Shown here one piece after another: positions 38,070-48,143 of a DNA stretch of 64,000 nt. Both the position numbers and the translations under genes were made by a program. This stretch comes from Liquorilactobacillus hordei DSM 19519 (GTDB taxonomy: Bacteria > Bacillota > Bacilli > Lactobacillales > Lactobacillaceae), in NCBI RefSeq assembly GCF_019443985.1, contig NZ_CP049303.1:2108001-2172000 (forward strand), read 5' to 3'. A model generated the notes under the pieces. That model worked only from the letters and a program-made list of their open reading frames with translations, was not told the DNA's origin and did no database searches. Numbering within the stretch: the stretch's first letter is position 1; each line of letters opens with the position of its first letter.

Positions 38070-38951
38070 CTTTACAGTTAATTTAATATCTTTGTCTTTA
38101 ATTTTACGATATTCTGCAATTGTTTTCCGTGAATCACCTATTGCCTCCTTTGTAAGTCTTTGAGTATCTCTAAGACTTTTGGCAGCACTATCAAAGTTCT
38201 TCTTCTGTATATGATTTTCAATTATAGCTAACTGCAAATTGATACCAACTAAATCTTGGACTAATGTATCATGCAAATCTCTGGCAAGTTTCTGCTTTAC
38301 TTCACGTGTTGTTAGTCGTGCGACTTCTTTATAAGCATCATTTAATTCATTATTTAGCTGTTGTAATTCAATCTTTTTTTTATAATTAGCATTAATCATT
38401 GAATAGTAATATCTTGAAACAAAAACCAGTGCAACAATTGATTCAAGTATAAAAAATTCACTTTCTAAATCGCTAATAATAAGACCTAAAATCAATAATA
38501 AAATAATATATCCTAAAGAAAATGGATTAATCCATCTTTTACTATTGATGAACGTTATTTCTTCAATAACAACTACGGGTAAAAAACCGACTAAGAATGT
38601 AAGAGCAGAGGTTGGATTATAGACCATCAATCCTCCCATAATAAGTGATATCATAATTTGGATACTGAGAATTAAATTAACACTCTTAAATATTTTCAAA
38701 AGTTTACGAGCCGTAAAAAGAATTATCACGTGTAGAAAAATTAAAAAGCCTGCTATATAAGTTATTAATCCTAGCTGGGAATAAGAAAGATAGAGAGAAA
38801 AAACAAAAATAAAACACATCCATAATAATATCAACCACTTACCCTTAATAAAAAAAATATCTTTGATTTCAGTTTTAGTTGTTGAGACGGACATTTTTAA
38901 TTTCTCCTTTCTAATGAAAAAAGAGGAAATTATTCTCCCCTTCATAAACCA

Positions 38952-41066
38952 CTATTCGACATCAATATGGGGCAGTATTTTGTCTAACCATTTTGGCAAA
39001 TACCAATTGCTATTTCTAAAAATAGCAATCATTGCTGGAACAAGAATCATTCGTACGATAAACGCATCAAACAAAATCCCCAAGGTTAGGACAATCCCAA
39101 TCGATTTAACTGTCGAATCACCTGCAAAAACGAAGCCCATAAAGACTGCTGTCATAATCAAAGCCGCAGCAAAAACTGCCTTACCACTACTTTTCAAGCC
39201 TTCCAATACTGCCCTTTTATTATCCTTAGTTTGATTGTAAACTTCTCGAATTCGACTGACAAGAAAGACCTCATAGTCCATTGCGAGTCCAAATAAAATC
39301 CCTATAACCAAAACTGGGGCAAAGTTTAGGATGGCACTTTTACCAGTCAGTCCTACCAAATTTTGCATATGACCATCTTGAACAATAAAAACTGGTGTTC
39401 CTAATGTGGCCATCAAGGATAACACAAAGCCTCCCACCGCGACAGTTGGTATCAATAATGATCTGAAAACAATCATCAACAAAATAAACGAAAATACGAC
39501 AATGATTGCAGCAAACTTAGGTAAGGCCTTCATTAAAGCATCTGACATATCAATATTGATAGCCGTTGAACCTGTGACCAGTAACTTAGGTATACCCAAT
39601 TTTTCAGATTGCGATCTGATCTTATTAACCAATTTTTTGGTTGCAAGACTATTGCCATCAGTTTTGGGTGTTACTGTCAGCATAAAATAATTACCAGATT
39701 TACCATTACCTTGCATAGGTGGTGTAGTTGATGAAACATTTTTATCTTCTTTTATCTTCTTATACGCAGAACCCGCTTCAGCTTGATCTTTCGTGTGAAC
39801 CAAAACAACCAGAGTAGCACTATTGCCAGCACCATAACCTTTTTTCATGAGATCATATGCACGTCGTTCTGTGAATTTGGTACTCTTATTACCGTCAGTT
39901 GGAAGGCCTAAATTAATATGGCTAAAAGGAATAGCCGTTATTATTAGCAATCCAATCGAAGTAATTGCTAATAATAATTTGTATTTATTAACAAATTTAC
40001 CCCAACCATAATTTTTATTTGCTTTGGAAAATATTTTAAGGAATTTATTTTTCTTCTCACCAGTGGCAAATTTTCCTAATAAAACAATCATTGCGGGAAC
40101 AAATGTCAATGAGGTAAATAGAGCAAATAAAACAGATATTGCTCCTGCAACTCCCATAACCGTTAAGAAACTTATTTCTAGGACACTCATAGCAAGCAAG
40201 GCTACGATGACTGTTATTCCTGCAAAAACAACTGACTTACCAGCCGTTGTCATCGCTTTTGCTAGCGCATTCTTCCTAGCTAAGCCTTTTTTTATTTCTT
40301 GTTGGTATCTAGAAATAATGAATAACGCATAGTCAATACCGACAGCCAATCCAATCATACCGCTTAATGACAAATCCGCAGAAACAAACGTGATATGATG
40401 TGACAAAATCATAATTCCCATAACACTTATAGCCAGACCAATCATAGCGGAAAGAATTGGTAATCCGGCCATTGCAAATGAGGCAAAAGTTATTGCTAAA
40501 ATAATAACTGCTGCAATCAAACCATAAATTTCTGACTTCTCACCAGTATCCATCTGATTGATCGTTAAATCACCCGTTAATTCTGTTTGAATGCCCACAT
40601 TTTTTGTCTTTTTAACTGCATTAAGTACACGATTTACAGATGTTTCTTTAAGATTATCTTTCTTTTGTTTGTATACAATTGTGGCATAACCAATTGTATC
40701 TTTTTTTACAATATTTCCCTGCTGTGCAGGAGTCATCACAGCCTTAATATTCTTATCTTTCATCGCTTCTTGAACAAATTGATTAATTGCTTGAACTTTG
40801 TCTGCATCAGTCAATTTACCACTTTTTGCCCTGAAAACAACCTTCTCTGTAGCATTTTCAGATGATACAGAACCAAAATCTTTTTTTACAATATTCAAAG
40901 CAGTTTGTGATTCTGTTCCTTTCATTTCCAAACTTGCATCACTAAAATTTGAACCTTGATAGATTGCTGTGCCCCAAATAATACCGGCCACTGCTAAGAC
41001 TAACAAAATTGTTAATATAGCATGTTTATAAATAAAATCGCTTAAAGAACTTAAACATTTTCCCAA
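38952..41066 (-). CDS. MMPL/RND-family membrane transporter
   Basis: 704 residues with the two-fold layout of MMPL proteins: helix 1, large extracellular loop (about 40-190), helices 2-6 with the hallmark GLAVGIDYALFIISRYQQE (proton-relay Asp-Tyr pair), helix 7, second loop, then helices 8-12 with the matching GLAMDYEVFLVSRIREVY. Exports lipids, fatty acids or antimicrobials with proton exchange in characterised relatives. Start TTG at 41066 behind AAGGAG. First gene of the operon MMPL, kinase, regulator, small protein; 57 bases before the kinase. Likely a membrane-stress or antimicrobial efflux module under the two-component system. Confidence 0.92.
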   Translation of the reverse strand: MGKCLSSLSDFIYKHAILTILLVLAVAGIIWGTAIYQGSNFSDASLEMKGTESQTALNIVKKDFGSVSSENATEKVVFRAKSGKLTDADKVQAINQFVQEAMKDKNIKAVMTPAQQGNIVKKDTIGYATIVYKQKKDNLKETSVNRVLNAVKKTKNVGIQTELTGDLTINQMDTGEKSEIYGLIAAVIILAITFASFAMAGLPILSAMIGLAISVMGIMILSHHITFVSADLSLSGMIGLAVGIDYALFIISRYQQEIKKGLARKNALAKAMTTAGKSVVFAGITVIVALLAMSVLEISFLTVMGVAGAISVLFALFTSLTFVPAMIVLLGKFATGEKKNKFLKIFSKANKNYGWGKFVNKYKLLLAITSIGLLIITAIPFSHINLGLPTDGNKSTKFTERRAYDLMKKGYGAGNSATLVVLVHTKDQAEAGSAYKKIKEDKNVSSTTPPMQGNGKSGNYFMLTVTPKTDGNSLATKKLVNKIRSQSEKLGIPKLLVTGSTAINIDMSDALMKALPKFAAIIVVFSFILLMIVFRSLLIPTVAVGGFVLSLMATLGTPVFIVQDGHMQNLVGLTGKSAILNFAPVLVIGILFGLAMDYEVFLVSRIREVYNQTKDNKRAVLEGLKSSGKAVFAAALIMTAVFMGFVFAGDSTVKSIGIVLTLGILFDAFIVRMILVPAMIAIFRNSNWYLPKWLDKILPHIDVE

Positions 41067-41260
41067 TAGTTACTCCTTCAATCAAAATAGTAACTACATA
41101 TTCTCATAAAGGAATATTATTCGTAATGTACTAAAGGGACGACTTATAAACAAATCGCTTAAATAAAAATATTATAAAATTTAGTCTTAATTCTAAAAAA
41201 CTTTTATTTGTACTGTCCTCTCAAAATGAAGTAATAAAAAACTATATCAATTTAATACAA
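41067..41260. other. Intergenic region upstream of the MMPL operon
   Basis: AT-rich; contains the ribosome site for the MMPL TTG start and presumably its promoter, which I cannot place. No gene. Confidence 0.4.
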
Positions 41261-41296
41261 AAAAGCCTCACTTTTCTTTAAAAAAGCTGAGGCTCT
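41261..41296 (-). terminator. Terminator after the 44-residue gene
   Basis: On the minus strand GCCTCAGC and GTGAGGC pair around an A-rich loop and are followed by six T. About 110 bases beyond the small gene. Confidence 0.7.
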
Positions 41297-41405
41297 TATT
41301 TGTCACACATCAAGTTATTACTCAATTCAAAGTAAAAAGTGAACAAATTACTACCTGTATGCACAATAAGTACAAATGAACATTAATTTGCTCGCTTTAT
41401 TAAAG

Positions 41406-41540
41406 CTAGATAGAAGTAATATCTTTCTTCAATGCATTTAAAATATTGGAAAAATCCGTTGGAGACAAATATCTTTCTTCTAAAACACTTTTGATGTCAT
41501 CAATTCTTATACAAATTAACTTTTTCTCCGCAGTTGTCAT
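41406..41540 (-). CDS. Small hypothetical protein (44 aa)
   Basis: MTTAEKKLICIRIDDIKSVL, then a soluble acidic/basic helix. The ATG at 41540 is preceded by AAGGGGGG at good distance, and a terminator follows, so expression is plausible. Not recognised. Sits between the MMPL operon and yitT, flanked by terminators on both sides. Confidence 0.45.
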   Translation of the reverse strand: MTTAEKKLICIRIDDIKSVLEERYLSPTDFSNILNALKKDITSI

Positions 41541-41732
41541 TTCAATTTCCCCCCTTAAATTATTAATTTTATACAAATCTGTCTTTAGCAACTTAAAATA
41601 TTATTTTTAGGTTACCCTAATTTATTATTTTAATATATAGAACTAAAATGTGCAATAATTATTTTACTCGCTACCCCATGAAATTAAGCAAAACAAAATA
41701 ATATTATTTAAACTTTTCTGTACACAAAAACA

Positions 41733-41761
41733 GCCTCAATTCTTATCAAAAAAATTGAGGC
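41733..41761. terminator. Terminator after the YitT gene
   Basis: GCCTCAATT / AATTGAGGC perfect stem, T-rich on the minus strand (TGTTTTTGTG) and also on the plus strand further on. About 60 bases beyond the yitT stop. Confidence 0.75.
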
Positions 41762-41822
41762 CGCTTTACTTTTTTTACAGTCTGCCTTTATGAGTAATTA
41801 AAAAATAATTAAAACAAATACC

Positions 41823-42684
41823 TTAGAATTTCCGAATATAATTTCCATTCAGTACCTCGGTAGTTTGAACATTGATAAAGGCATCGCTATCAACGTGCAA
41901 TATTGCACGTTTCAAAAATGAAATATCACTTTTCTGAATGATCATGACTAACATATCGGTTCTCTGATTTGTATAAATTCCCTTTCCAGAAAATAACGTG
42001 GCTCCATGAGTATAATCATGTAAACTTTCTATCAGAGAAGCAGATTTTTTTGTCAGCACAACTAGGGTAACGTCATTTTGCTGAATATATATTTTATCCA
42101 TAATAAAACTCGTAATAACCATGCCAATTAAACTATACGTTGCGCCCGAAACACCAAAGAAAATTGCTGTAAATACGAGTACTACAGTGTTAATCATAGT
42201 ATTCACAAAGCCTATATTTCGGTGGAATTTTTGCTGGACATAACTCACAATAACATCGGTCCCTCCTGTGGAGAATCCACTTCGAAAACAGAATCCAATC
42301 CCAATGATCACACTACCCACTATGGTATTAGTCAATCTTTCAGTGATCACATTAGTCTCTGGGATAATATTCAAAAAAATAACATTTGAAATTACCGCTA
42401 TTAATGAAAATAATGTATAGCTCCAGCCAAAAATAAACCAAGAAAAAACTACTAATGGAATATTCAACAAAATAATTAGTGTTGCAATGCTCAAATTGAT
42501 ATGATTCATTACCAAAACTCCATTTATCAGCTGAGCAATTCCTGGAATTCCAATGGAATATGAGTGCGCTGAACTTAAAAATAGATTAATACCAATGGCT
42601 GATAACAAACCATATAAACTCGCCATCACAAATTTAAACAACCAATTTAAATATGAATTATCAATAAGTGTCCATTTTTCTCAT
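41823..42684 (-). CDS. YitT-family membrane protein (possible N-terminal frameshift)
   Basis: About 272-287 residues: five to six membrane helices of the YitT/DUF161 fold (SIGIPGIAQLINGV, GFCFRSGFSTGGTDVIV, SGATYSLIGMVITSFIMDKI) and a C-terminal cytosolic DUF2179 domain (VVLTKKSASLIESL, GATLFSGKGIYTNQRTDMLVMII). Transport role unproven. The clean frame begins only at a TTG (42641). Upstream the family-like start MRK is at ATG 42684, then five A, after which the sequence WTLIDNSYLNWLFKF continues in the other frame. One base too many (or two too few) in that A run separates them. Either a real frameshift that forces an internal start, or a homopolymer error. Confidence 0.8.
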
Positions 42685-42696
42685 AATAAACCAACT

Positions 42697-43389
42697 TTAT
42701 TTTAGAATCAGCTCTGATAAATCTGTAGGTGCCTGTGTCATCATTTGATAACCATTTTTTGTAATCACAGCGGTATCTGAATGCCGATACCCACCCTGAT
42801 TCTGAAAATAGATGGCTGGTTCAACAGAAACAACCATATTTTCCTGCAAGACCGTATCATTACCTAATGAAAGTGTTGGCCATTCATGATTGTTTAATCC
42901 AATGCCATGACCTGGTCGATGTAAAATATTCCCCATCAATCCTTGTTCTGAGAAATATTCATCGACGGCTTTTTCAATATCACTTGCTTTATTTCCCGGT
43001 TTAAGATTACTGAGAAAGATATTTCTTGCAGTATCATTTGTGTGAAATGCATTTGCTGTTCCTCTGTAGGTTCCTCTGTAAAAAATGTCCGTTCACATTC
43101 TGATGCATATCCTTGTAATACAAAAAGTGCGATATCAATATTAGGTCCAGCTCCAATTGTTGCATTAAGATCTGGAATACTGTGTGGCATGAAACTATAC
43201 TCTGCTGGCCAAACAGCATTGATGGTTCGATTTTCCAAGCTGAATTGTTTCGTCATTTCCTCGGCACCGACTTGCATGGCAATTTTATAAGTATCTACGA
43301 CTTTAGTCCCTGTCTTCGCTATTTTTAATGTCTGCTTTACCACTTTGCTGCAAATATCGGCTACATATTGCAATTTGTCTAATTCGTAC
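42697..43389 (-). pseudogene. M24 (Xaa-Pro) peptidase, 5' part lost and frameshifted
   Basis: C-terminal pita-bread metallopeptidase domain: ELDKLQYVADICSKV at the front, the metal-site region WPAEYSFMPHS and GPNIDIALFVLQGY (where a normal enzyme has the first Asp metal ligands), RPGHGIGLNNHEWP and SVEPAIY. The creatinase N-terminal domain and upstream promoter are missing: the IS3 copy begins directly after a codon for Tyr preceding ELDKL. A second lesion is a frameshift near MHFT / HTNDTARNIF at about 43020-43045. Certainly non-functional. Confidence 0.88.
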
Positions 43390-43467
43390 TGCTCCTATCC
43401 TAGTATTTGGTACATAAATTTCTGAACAGTTATGCCATAATTAATAAAACAAGATAGGAGCATTCCA

Positions 43468-43731
43468 ATGAAACGATATCAAGATGATTTTAAAGCCAGC
43501 ATTGTGAAGATGCATCGTGAAGAGAAAAGATCTATTCGCTCGCTTTCCGAGGAATACGGTGTTTCTCCAGCCGCAATTCATAACTGGGTTAAAGGCGCTA
43601 AATCAGTTGAGCTAGAAGACGGTACTGAAGTAACGTCCAAAGAATTCAAACAACTTCAAAAGGAAAATCAGCGATTAAAGGAGGAACTTGAAATTTTAAA
43701 AGCTGCGGCGGTGTTACTGGGAAAGCATTAG
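43468..43731 (+). CDS. IS3-family transposase OrfA (copy 2)
   Basis: 87 residues, identical to OrfA of copy 1 at 22798 (helix-turn-helix SIRSLSEEYGVSPAAIHNWV and leucine-rich helix). Without an intact orfB it cannot by itself mobilise the element. Confidence 0.9.
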   Translation: MKRYQDDFKASIVKMHREEKRSIRSLSEEYGVSPAAIHNWVKGAKSVELEDGTEVTSKEFKQLQKENQRLKEELEILKAAAVLLGKH

Positions 43732-43848
43732 GACGAATTAATTGCCTTGTCTTCATAGAAGATCAGTTATTGCGACACCGCTTATCAATTATTCTTTCGG
43801 CACTGAAATTACCGCGTAGCACCTATTACCATTGGAAAAGATATCAAC

Positions 43849-45495
43849 CTAGGGGCTGTGCCATAAGTCCTTCAAAATAGAAGAGATTAGTGAAAATCGT
43901 TCCTTGATTTTCACTAATCTCTTCTTTGGGTTTATAAAACAGTTAAAATTGGTGTTCTTCGCTACCAATTTTCTAATATTCATTGCCATCAAGGCAATTC
44001 CAGCTTCTCTTTTTACCTTCTCAAGACCTCTAACAGAAAATCTTTTAAAACCCAAACAAGCCTTCAATCCACCAAAAACTGATTCGACATCTATTTTACG
44101 TCGTCCGTAAATTGAACCAGTTTGGTGATTTGAAAGTAACTTGCGTTCCTTAGCTTTGAAATATTCCCACGCGCCATTAATACTTATTTTACGAGGTTTT
44201 CCGCTTTTAGTGAACGCTCGGTGGTCAATTTGAAAATCATTATCATATTTGTTTGCCTTATACTCTTTAAATTCACGTACAAACCCGTACTTGTCTTTGC
44301 GCTTACGGTAAGTATAAAAACTAAATCTAACTCCTTGCGGATCAATAAAATAATCATCTTTAGGGTGATATGTCCAATTCATGACCTTACGGTCATCGCT
44401 TTGCCATTTGCGACTATTTTCTTTCAACATTGCCCCATACGGAATCAACGCTGTATGTTCGGGTAATTCATCTTCAAAGTATCGATAATTTGATTCTGAA
44501 CCGTATCCTGCATCGGCCACAATATACTTACCTAAAGTTCCAGCTGCTTGTTGCTGCTGTAAAAAGGGAATTAATGTTTTGGTATCTCCTGGATTTTGAA
44601 AAATGCCAAAGGCAGTTACAAATTGTTTACTCGTGGCGATTTGTAGATTATAAGCCGGTTTTAGCTGTCCGTTGAGCATTGAATCTTCTTTAACACGCAT
44701 AAAAGTCGCATCATGGTCTGTTTTCGAATAACTATTTCGTTTACCATAAATTCCAGTTTGTATTTTATATTCCAATAACTTAGTTTGGCGTAACTTAAGT
44801 TTTCGTTTTAACGATTTCAGTTTTCGACGTCTGGACTTGTCTGGGTTTGGAGAGGTGTGCTCCTTTTCAATCTTTTTATTCAGATCTTTCAAGTTATTCT
44901 CTAACCGCAAGATAATTTCATCAAGCATTTCTAAAGTAAGATCTGTCTCTACTGGGAGCTGGCATTTAAACTTAGCTTCATTTAATTCTTTCAGAAGGGA
45001 TATAATCGCAGAGCGATTAAGCTTGTCAAAACGAACAGTATTCTTACGCCAAACAAAACTATACTTATTGGCATCAGCCAAAATTTTAGTTCCATCAATA
45101 AAAGTAACCTCATCAATAAAGTTATTTTGCTTTAGATATTTGGTTAGTTTTTGAATGCATTGATTGATCAAGTTCTCAACTTCATCTGAAATTCTAAAAC
45201 GACAAATTGTTCGGTAGGCTGGAACTTGTTCTTGCGTCAGCCAGCGGGCTGCCAAGTTCTCTTCTGCCAAGGTATTAATACGACGACTACTGAAGATACC
45301 TTTTGTGTACGCAAACAAAATTAATTTTAAAAGTACACGCAGATCATACTTACGCGGACGTCCAAAGATGTAGGGATCTTTAATTTTAAGGTCTTCAACT
45401 ATTTGATTAATCATCCGTGCAGGATGATTTTCTTTTGGTTCCCAGTCAGTTTTGATACTAAGTACAGTCTGATTTATGTTATAATTATTATACAT
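43849..45495 (-). CDS. IS1182-family transposase
   Basis: 548 residues. N-terminal DUF772 region (PYIFGRPRKYDLRVLLKL, then the RWLTQEQVPAYRTICRFR segment), a long basic linker rich in Lys/Arg (RRRKLKSLKRKLKLR), and the DDE_Tnp_1 domain with TFIDGTKILADANKY, YIVADAGYGSESNY and RRKIDVESVFGGLKA (catalytic Glu). The stop codon TAG is completed by target DNA outside the left inverted repeat: the last codons WHSP are the terminal repeat itself. Confidence 0.93.
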   Translation of the reverse strand: MYNNYNINQTVLSIKTDWEPKENHPARMINQIVEDLKIKDPYIFGRPRKYDLRVLLKLILFAYTKGIFSSRRINTLAEENLAARWLTQEQVPAYRTICRFRISDEVENLINQCIQKLTKYLKQNNFIDEVTFIDGTKILADANKYSFVWRKNTVRFDKLNRSAIISLLKELNEAKFKCQLPVETDLTLEMLDEIILRLENNLKDLNKKIEKEHTSPNPDKSRRRKLKSLKRKLKLRQTKLLEYKIQTGIYGKRNSYSKTDHDATFMRVKEDSMLNGQLKPAYNLQIATSKQFVTAFGIFQNPGDTKTLIPFLQQQQAAGTLGKYIVADAGYGSESNYRYFEDELPEHTALIPYGAMLKENSRKWQSDDRKVMNWTYHPKDDYFIDPQGVRFSFYTYRKRKDKYGFVREFKEYKANKYDNDFQIDHRAFTKSGKPRKISINGAWEYFKAKERKLLSNHQTGSIYGRRKIDVESVFGGLKACLGFKRFSVRGLEKVKREAGIALMAMNIRKLVAKNTNFNCFINPKKRLVKIKERFSLISSILKDLWHSP

Positions 45496-45648
45496 ATTGG
45501 ATATCCTTTCTATGTAAGGGTATTGTTTTTGAAGGTGCTGGCTGCAACCAGTGCTTTTTTATTTTTAATTATACCAAAAGAGCTACACTAGAAAAATTAT
45601 TATTTTTTCTAATGTAGCTCTTTTACTTAGGACTTATGGCACAGCCCC
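43852..45648 (-). mobile_element. IS1182-family insertion sequence nested in IS3 copy 2
   Basis: 1795-1797 bp with perfect 19-base terminal inverted repeats (GGGGCTGTGCCATAAGTCC at the left, its complement at the right). The target duplication is unusually long, 21 or 23 bases depending on how the terminal G/C is assigned; variable and long duplications are known for the IS1182 family. One transposase, intact. Confidence 0.92.
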
Positions 45649-46387
45649 ATTGGAAAAGATATCAACCTAGTCAACACGAACGTGTTGATAATCAGCTCAA
45701 AGAAAAAATTAAATTGATTTGGGAAAATAATTATCGTGCCTATGGTTATCCACGAATAACGATGGTGCTTCGCAAGTCAGGCATCCGTGTTGGGTCAAAA
45801 CGAATTTTACGATTAATGAGGGAAATGGAGATTCACTCTTTAATGAATCGGCGATTTAAAAAACCTGGCACTCATGTGGATCATTCACAACGCCCCAATT
45901 TAATCAAGCACCAGCCCAATGCAAGGATATGGCGTGCTGACATTACTTATTTGGAATTACGTCCAGGAACCTGGGTTTATCTCAGTTCTATTTACGAACC
46001 AAAGGTTCATCAAGTTCTTGCTTTCAAGATTGGTCGTCAGATGGAGGCGCCGTTAGTTGTAGAAACGATTAATCAGGCGCTTGAATGTCATCAAAAGCCA
46101 CAATATTTTCACTCTGACATGGGTTCACAGTACACCAGCAACGAAGTTGAAACTTTACTTGAACGGCATCAGATTAGCCACTCATACTCAAAACAAGGTT
46201 ATCCTTATGATAATGGGCCAATTGAAGCTTTTCACTCATTGTTGAAGAGAGAGTTTGCCTTTCAAACAACTTTTTCCAATTTTGAGGACTTGGTAATCCG
46301 AACCTCAAATTACATCAGTTGGTTTAATTCCGACAGAATTAGAACGAGTGTTTAGAAAAAGATGTGCCATTTATTGACATAGGAGCA

Positions 46388-48143
46388 GTTTTACTGATAG
46401 GAAAATGTTGAGAGTACAAAAACTCATGTGCACTCTATGCACACTAAAATTGTGTTTTACTGATAGGAAAATGTTGAGAGTACAAAAACCTAACCTTTAG
46501 TTTCTGATTAGGATATAACAGTTTTACTGATAGGAAAATGTTGAGAGTACAAAAACGCCTGCGCAACTAGTTGACTAGCATCAAAAGTTTTACTGATAGG
46601 AAAATGTTGAGAGTACAAAAACTATAGCATACTCAATATAATAAGTATACATGTTTTACTGATAGGAAAATGTTGAGAGTACAAAAACTATTATGTGTAT
46701 TCTTATGTTAATGAAAAAGTTTTACTGATAGGAAAATGTTGAGAGTACAAAAACATACCGGTGCGAAAAAATCAGTTTCTCTTTGTTTTACTGATAGGAA
46801 AATGTTGAGAGTACAAAAACAACCTAACCTGCGTATCCGTTTTGGATACAGTTTTACTGATAGGAAAATGTTGAGAGTACAAAAACAACCACAGGTTTAT
46901 GGAGATTTAGTGTTGTGTTTTACTGATAGGAAAATGTTGAGAGTACAAAAACATATTCACCGCATAACCATCACTAGTTGCTGTTTTACTGATAGGAAAA
47001 TGTTGAGAGTACAAAAACATTGAGTTAATAACATTTTGAATACCAGTGAGTTTTACTGATAGGAAAATGTTGAGAGTACAAAAACATGTGACTGTTGCAT
47101 TATCGGCTGGGTTAGGTTTTACTGATAGGAAAATGTTGAGAGTACAAAAACAGGGTATCGAACTCGTATTTGATGAGAAACGTTTTACTGATAGGAAAAT
47201 GTTGAGAGTACAAAAACCAAGGAGCTGATTGCTAGTGATACTAACGCGTTTTACTGATAGGAAAATGTTGAGAGTACAAAAACATATTTATCACCTCACT
47301 TTCTAGTGAGAATGTTTTACTGATAGGAAAATGTTGAGAGTACAAAAACGATTCTGTATCTGAGTCTGAGTCTGAGTCTGTTTTACTGATAGGAAAATGT
47401 TGAGAGTACAAAAACAAAGTACAGGATATATTGAATTAAAAGGTAAGTTTTACTGATAGGAAAATGTTGAGAGTACAAAAACGATTATGATAAGTGGGGA
47501 TACCAATCTTTTGTTTTACTGATAGGAAAATGTTGAGAGTACAAAAACCAAAGCAGAACGAGCTATATAAAGATTTTGGTTTTACTGATAGGAAAATGTT
47601 GAGAGTACAAAAACTGAGCATGGAGATTTAAGCTTTTTAACTATGTTTTACTGATAGGAAAATGTTGAGAGTACAAAAACGACAGTCGGTGGTGTAATAA
47701 TCATAGCGCCGTTTTACTGATAGGAAAATGTTGAGAGTACAAAAACAACAGATGTGAATGTTAATCAGCTGACTTTGTTTTACTGATAGGAAAATGTTGA
47801 GAGTACAAAAACATGGCATTAGTCATGTAAAGGATGAAATTAGTTTTACTGATAGGAAAATGTTGAGAGTACAAAAACCCAGTCAACAGAGCAGGAATGT
47901 TTGCCACAAGTTTTACTGATAGGAAAATGTTGAGAGTACAAAAACAATGCTCACACATGGAAATCTTTACCTGAAGTTTTACTGATAGGAAAATGTTGAG
48001 AGTACAAAAACGTATGCAGTAGTTCTATATCGGGATAAGTTGTTTTACTGATAGGAAAATGTTGAGAGTACAAAAACGAAAAAACAAACAACAATAGTAA
48101 AGAGATTGTTTTACTGATAGGAAAATGTTGAGAGTACAAAAAC
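46388..48143 (-). CRISPR. Type II-A CRISPR array, 27 repeats and 26 spacers (locus 2)
   Basis: 36-base repeats at 66-67 base intervals, apparently identical throughout. In crRNA orientation (minus strand) the repeat starts GTTTTTGTACTCTCAAC and ends CTATCAGTAAAAC, closely resembling the S. thermophilus CRISPR1 repeat. Spacers are 30 bases, with four of 31. Orientation follows from the anti-repeat in the tracrRNA and from the leader at the csn2 side. The newest spacer is therefore at 48078-48107 and the oldest at 46424-46453. The outermost (oldest) repeat at 46388 is perfect and meets the IS3 end without any spacer base, so the array is probably truncated there. Confidence 0.98.

Larger units (their letters stand above)
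36014..38894 (-). pseudogene. HisKA_3 sensor histidine kinase, split by an IS1380-family element
   Basis: The 5' part (38894 to 38070) encodes about five membrane helices and the dimerisation/phosphoacceptor motif ARDLHDTLVQDLVGINLQL, with the His in LHD. The 3' part (36408 to 36014) holds the ATPase domain (NEALINVIRHADTDKAQV as the N-box, GLIGIRERAKAHGG as the G-box). The IS at 36409-38069 lies between with 5-bp duplicates CTTTA. Removing it and one duplicate gives DIKLTVK joined to AKVLEKTQ in frame, so the ancestral gene was intact. Start at ATG 38894 behind AGAAAGGAG. Of the LiaS/DesK type that senses membrane state. Confidence 0.93.
43770..46355 (+). pseudogene. IS3-family transposase OrfB (copy 2), split
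   Basis: The first 27 codons (43770-43851) and the remainder from about 45628 to 46355 are separated by the IS1182 element. The downstream part keeps all three catalytic motifs (RADITYLE, HSDMGSQY, NGPIEAFHS). A 21-23 base stretch ATTGGAAAAGATATCAACC is duplicated on both sides of the insertion. Copy 1 could supply transposase in trans. Confidence 0.9.
43390..46387 (+). mobile_element. IS3-family insertion sequence, copy 2 (interrupted)
   Basis: Same ends (TGCTCCTAT...ATAGGAGCA) and same sequence as copy 1, but carrying an IS1182-family element in orfB. There is no target duplication: TAC precedes it and GTT follows. The left neighbour is a truncated peptidase gene, the right neighbour is directly the outermost CRISPR repeat. 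This indicates that one flank was replaced by recombination with another copy or an adjacent deletion. Confidence 0.92.

Noticed and set aside
22720..46387. A composite transposon bounded by the two IS3 copies in direct orientation
   Set aside because: Copy 1 has its own CCA duplication and lies inside a chemoreceptor gene whose two halves directly flank it, so it arrived alone; the 19 kb between them is ordinary chromosome.
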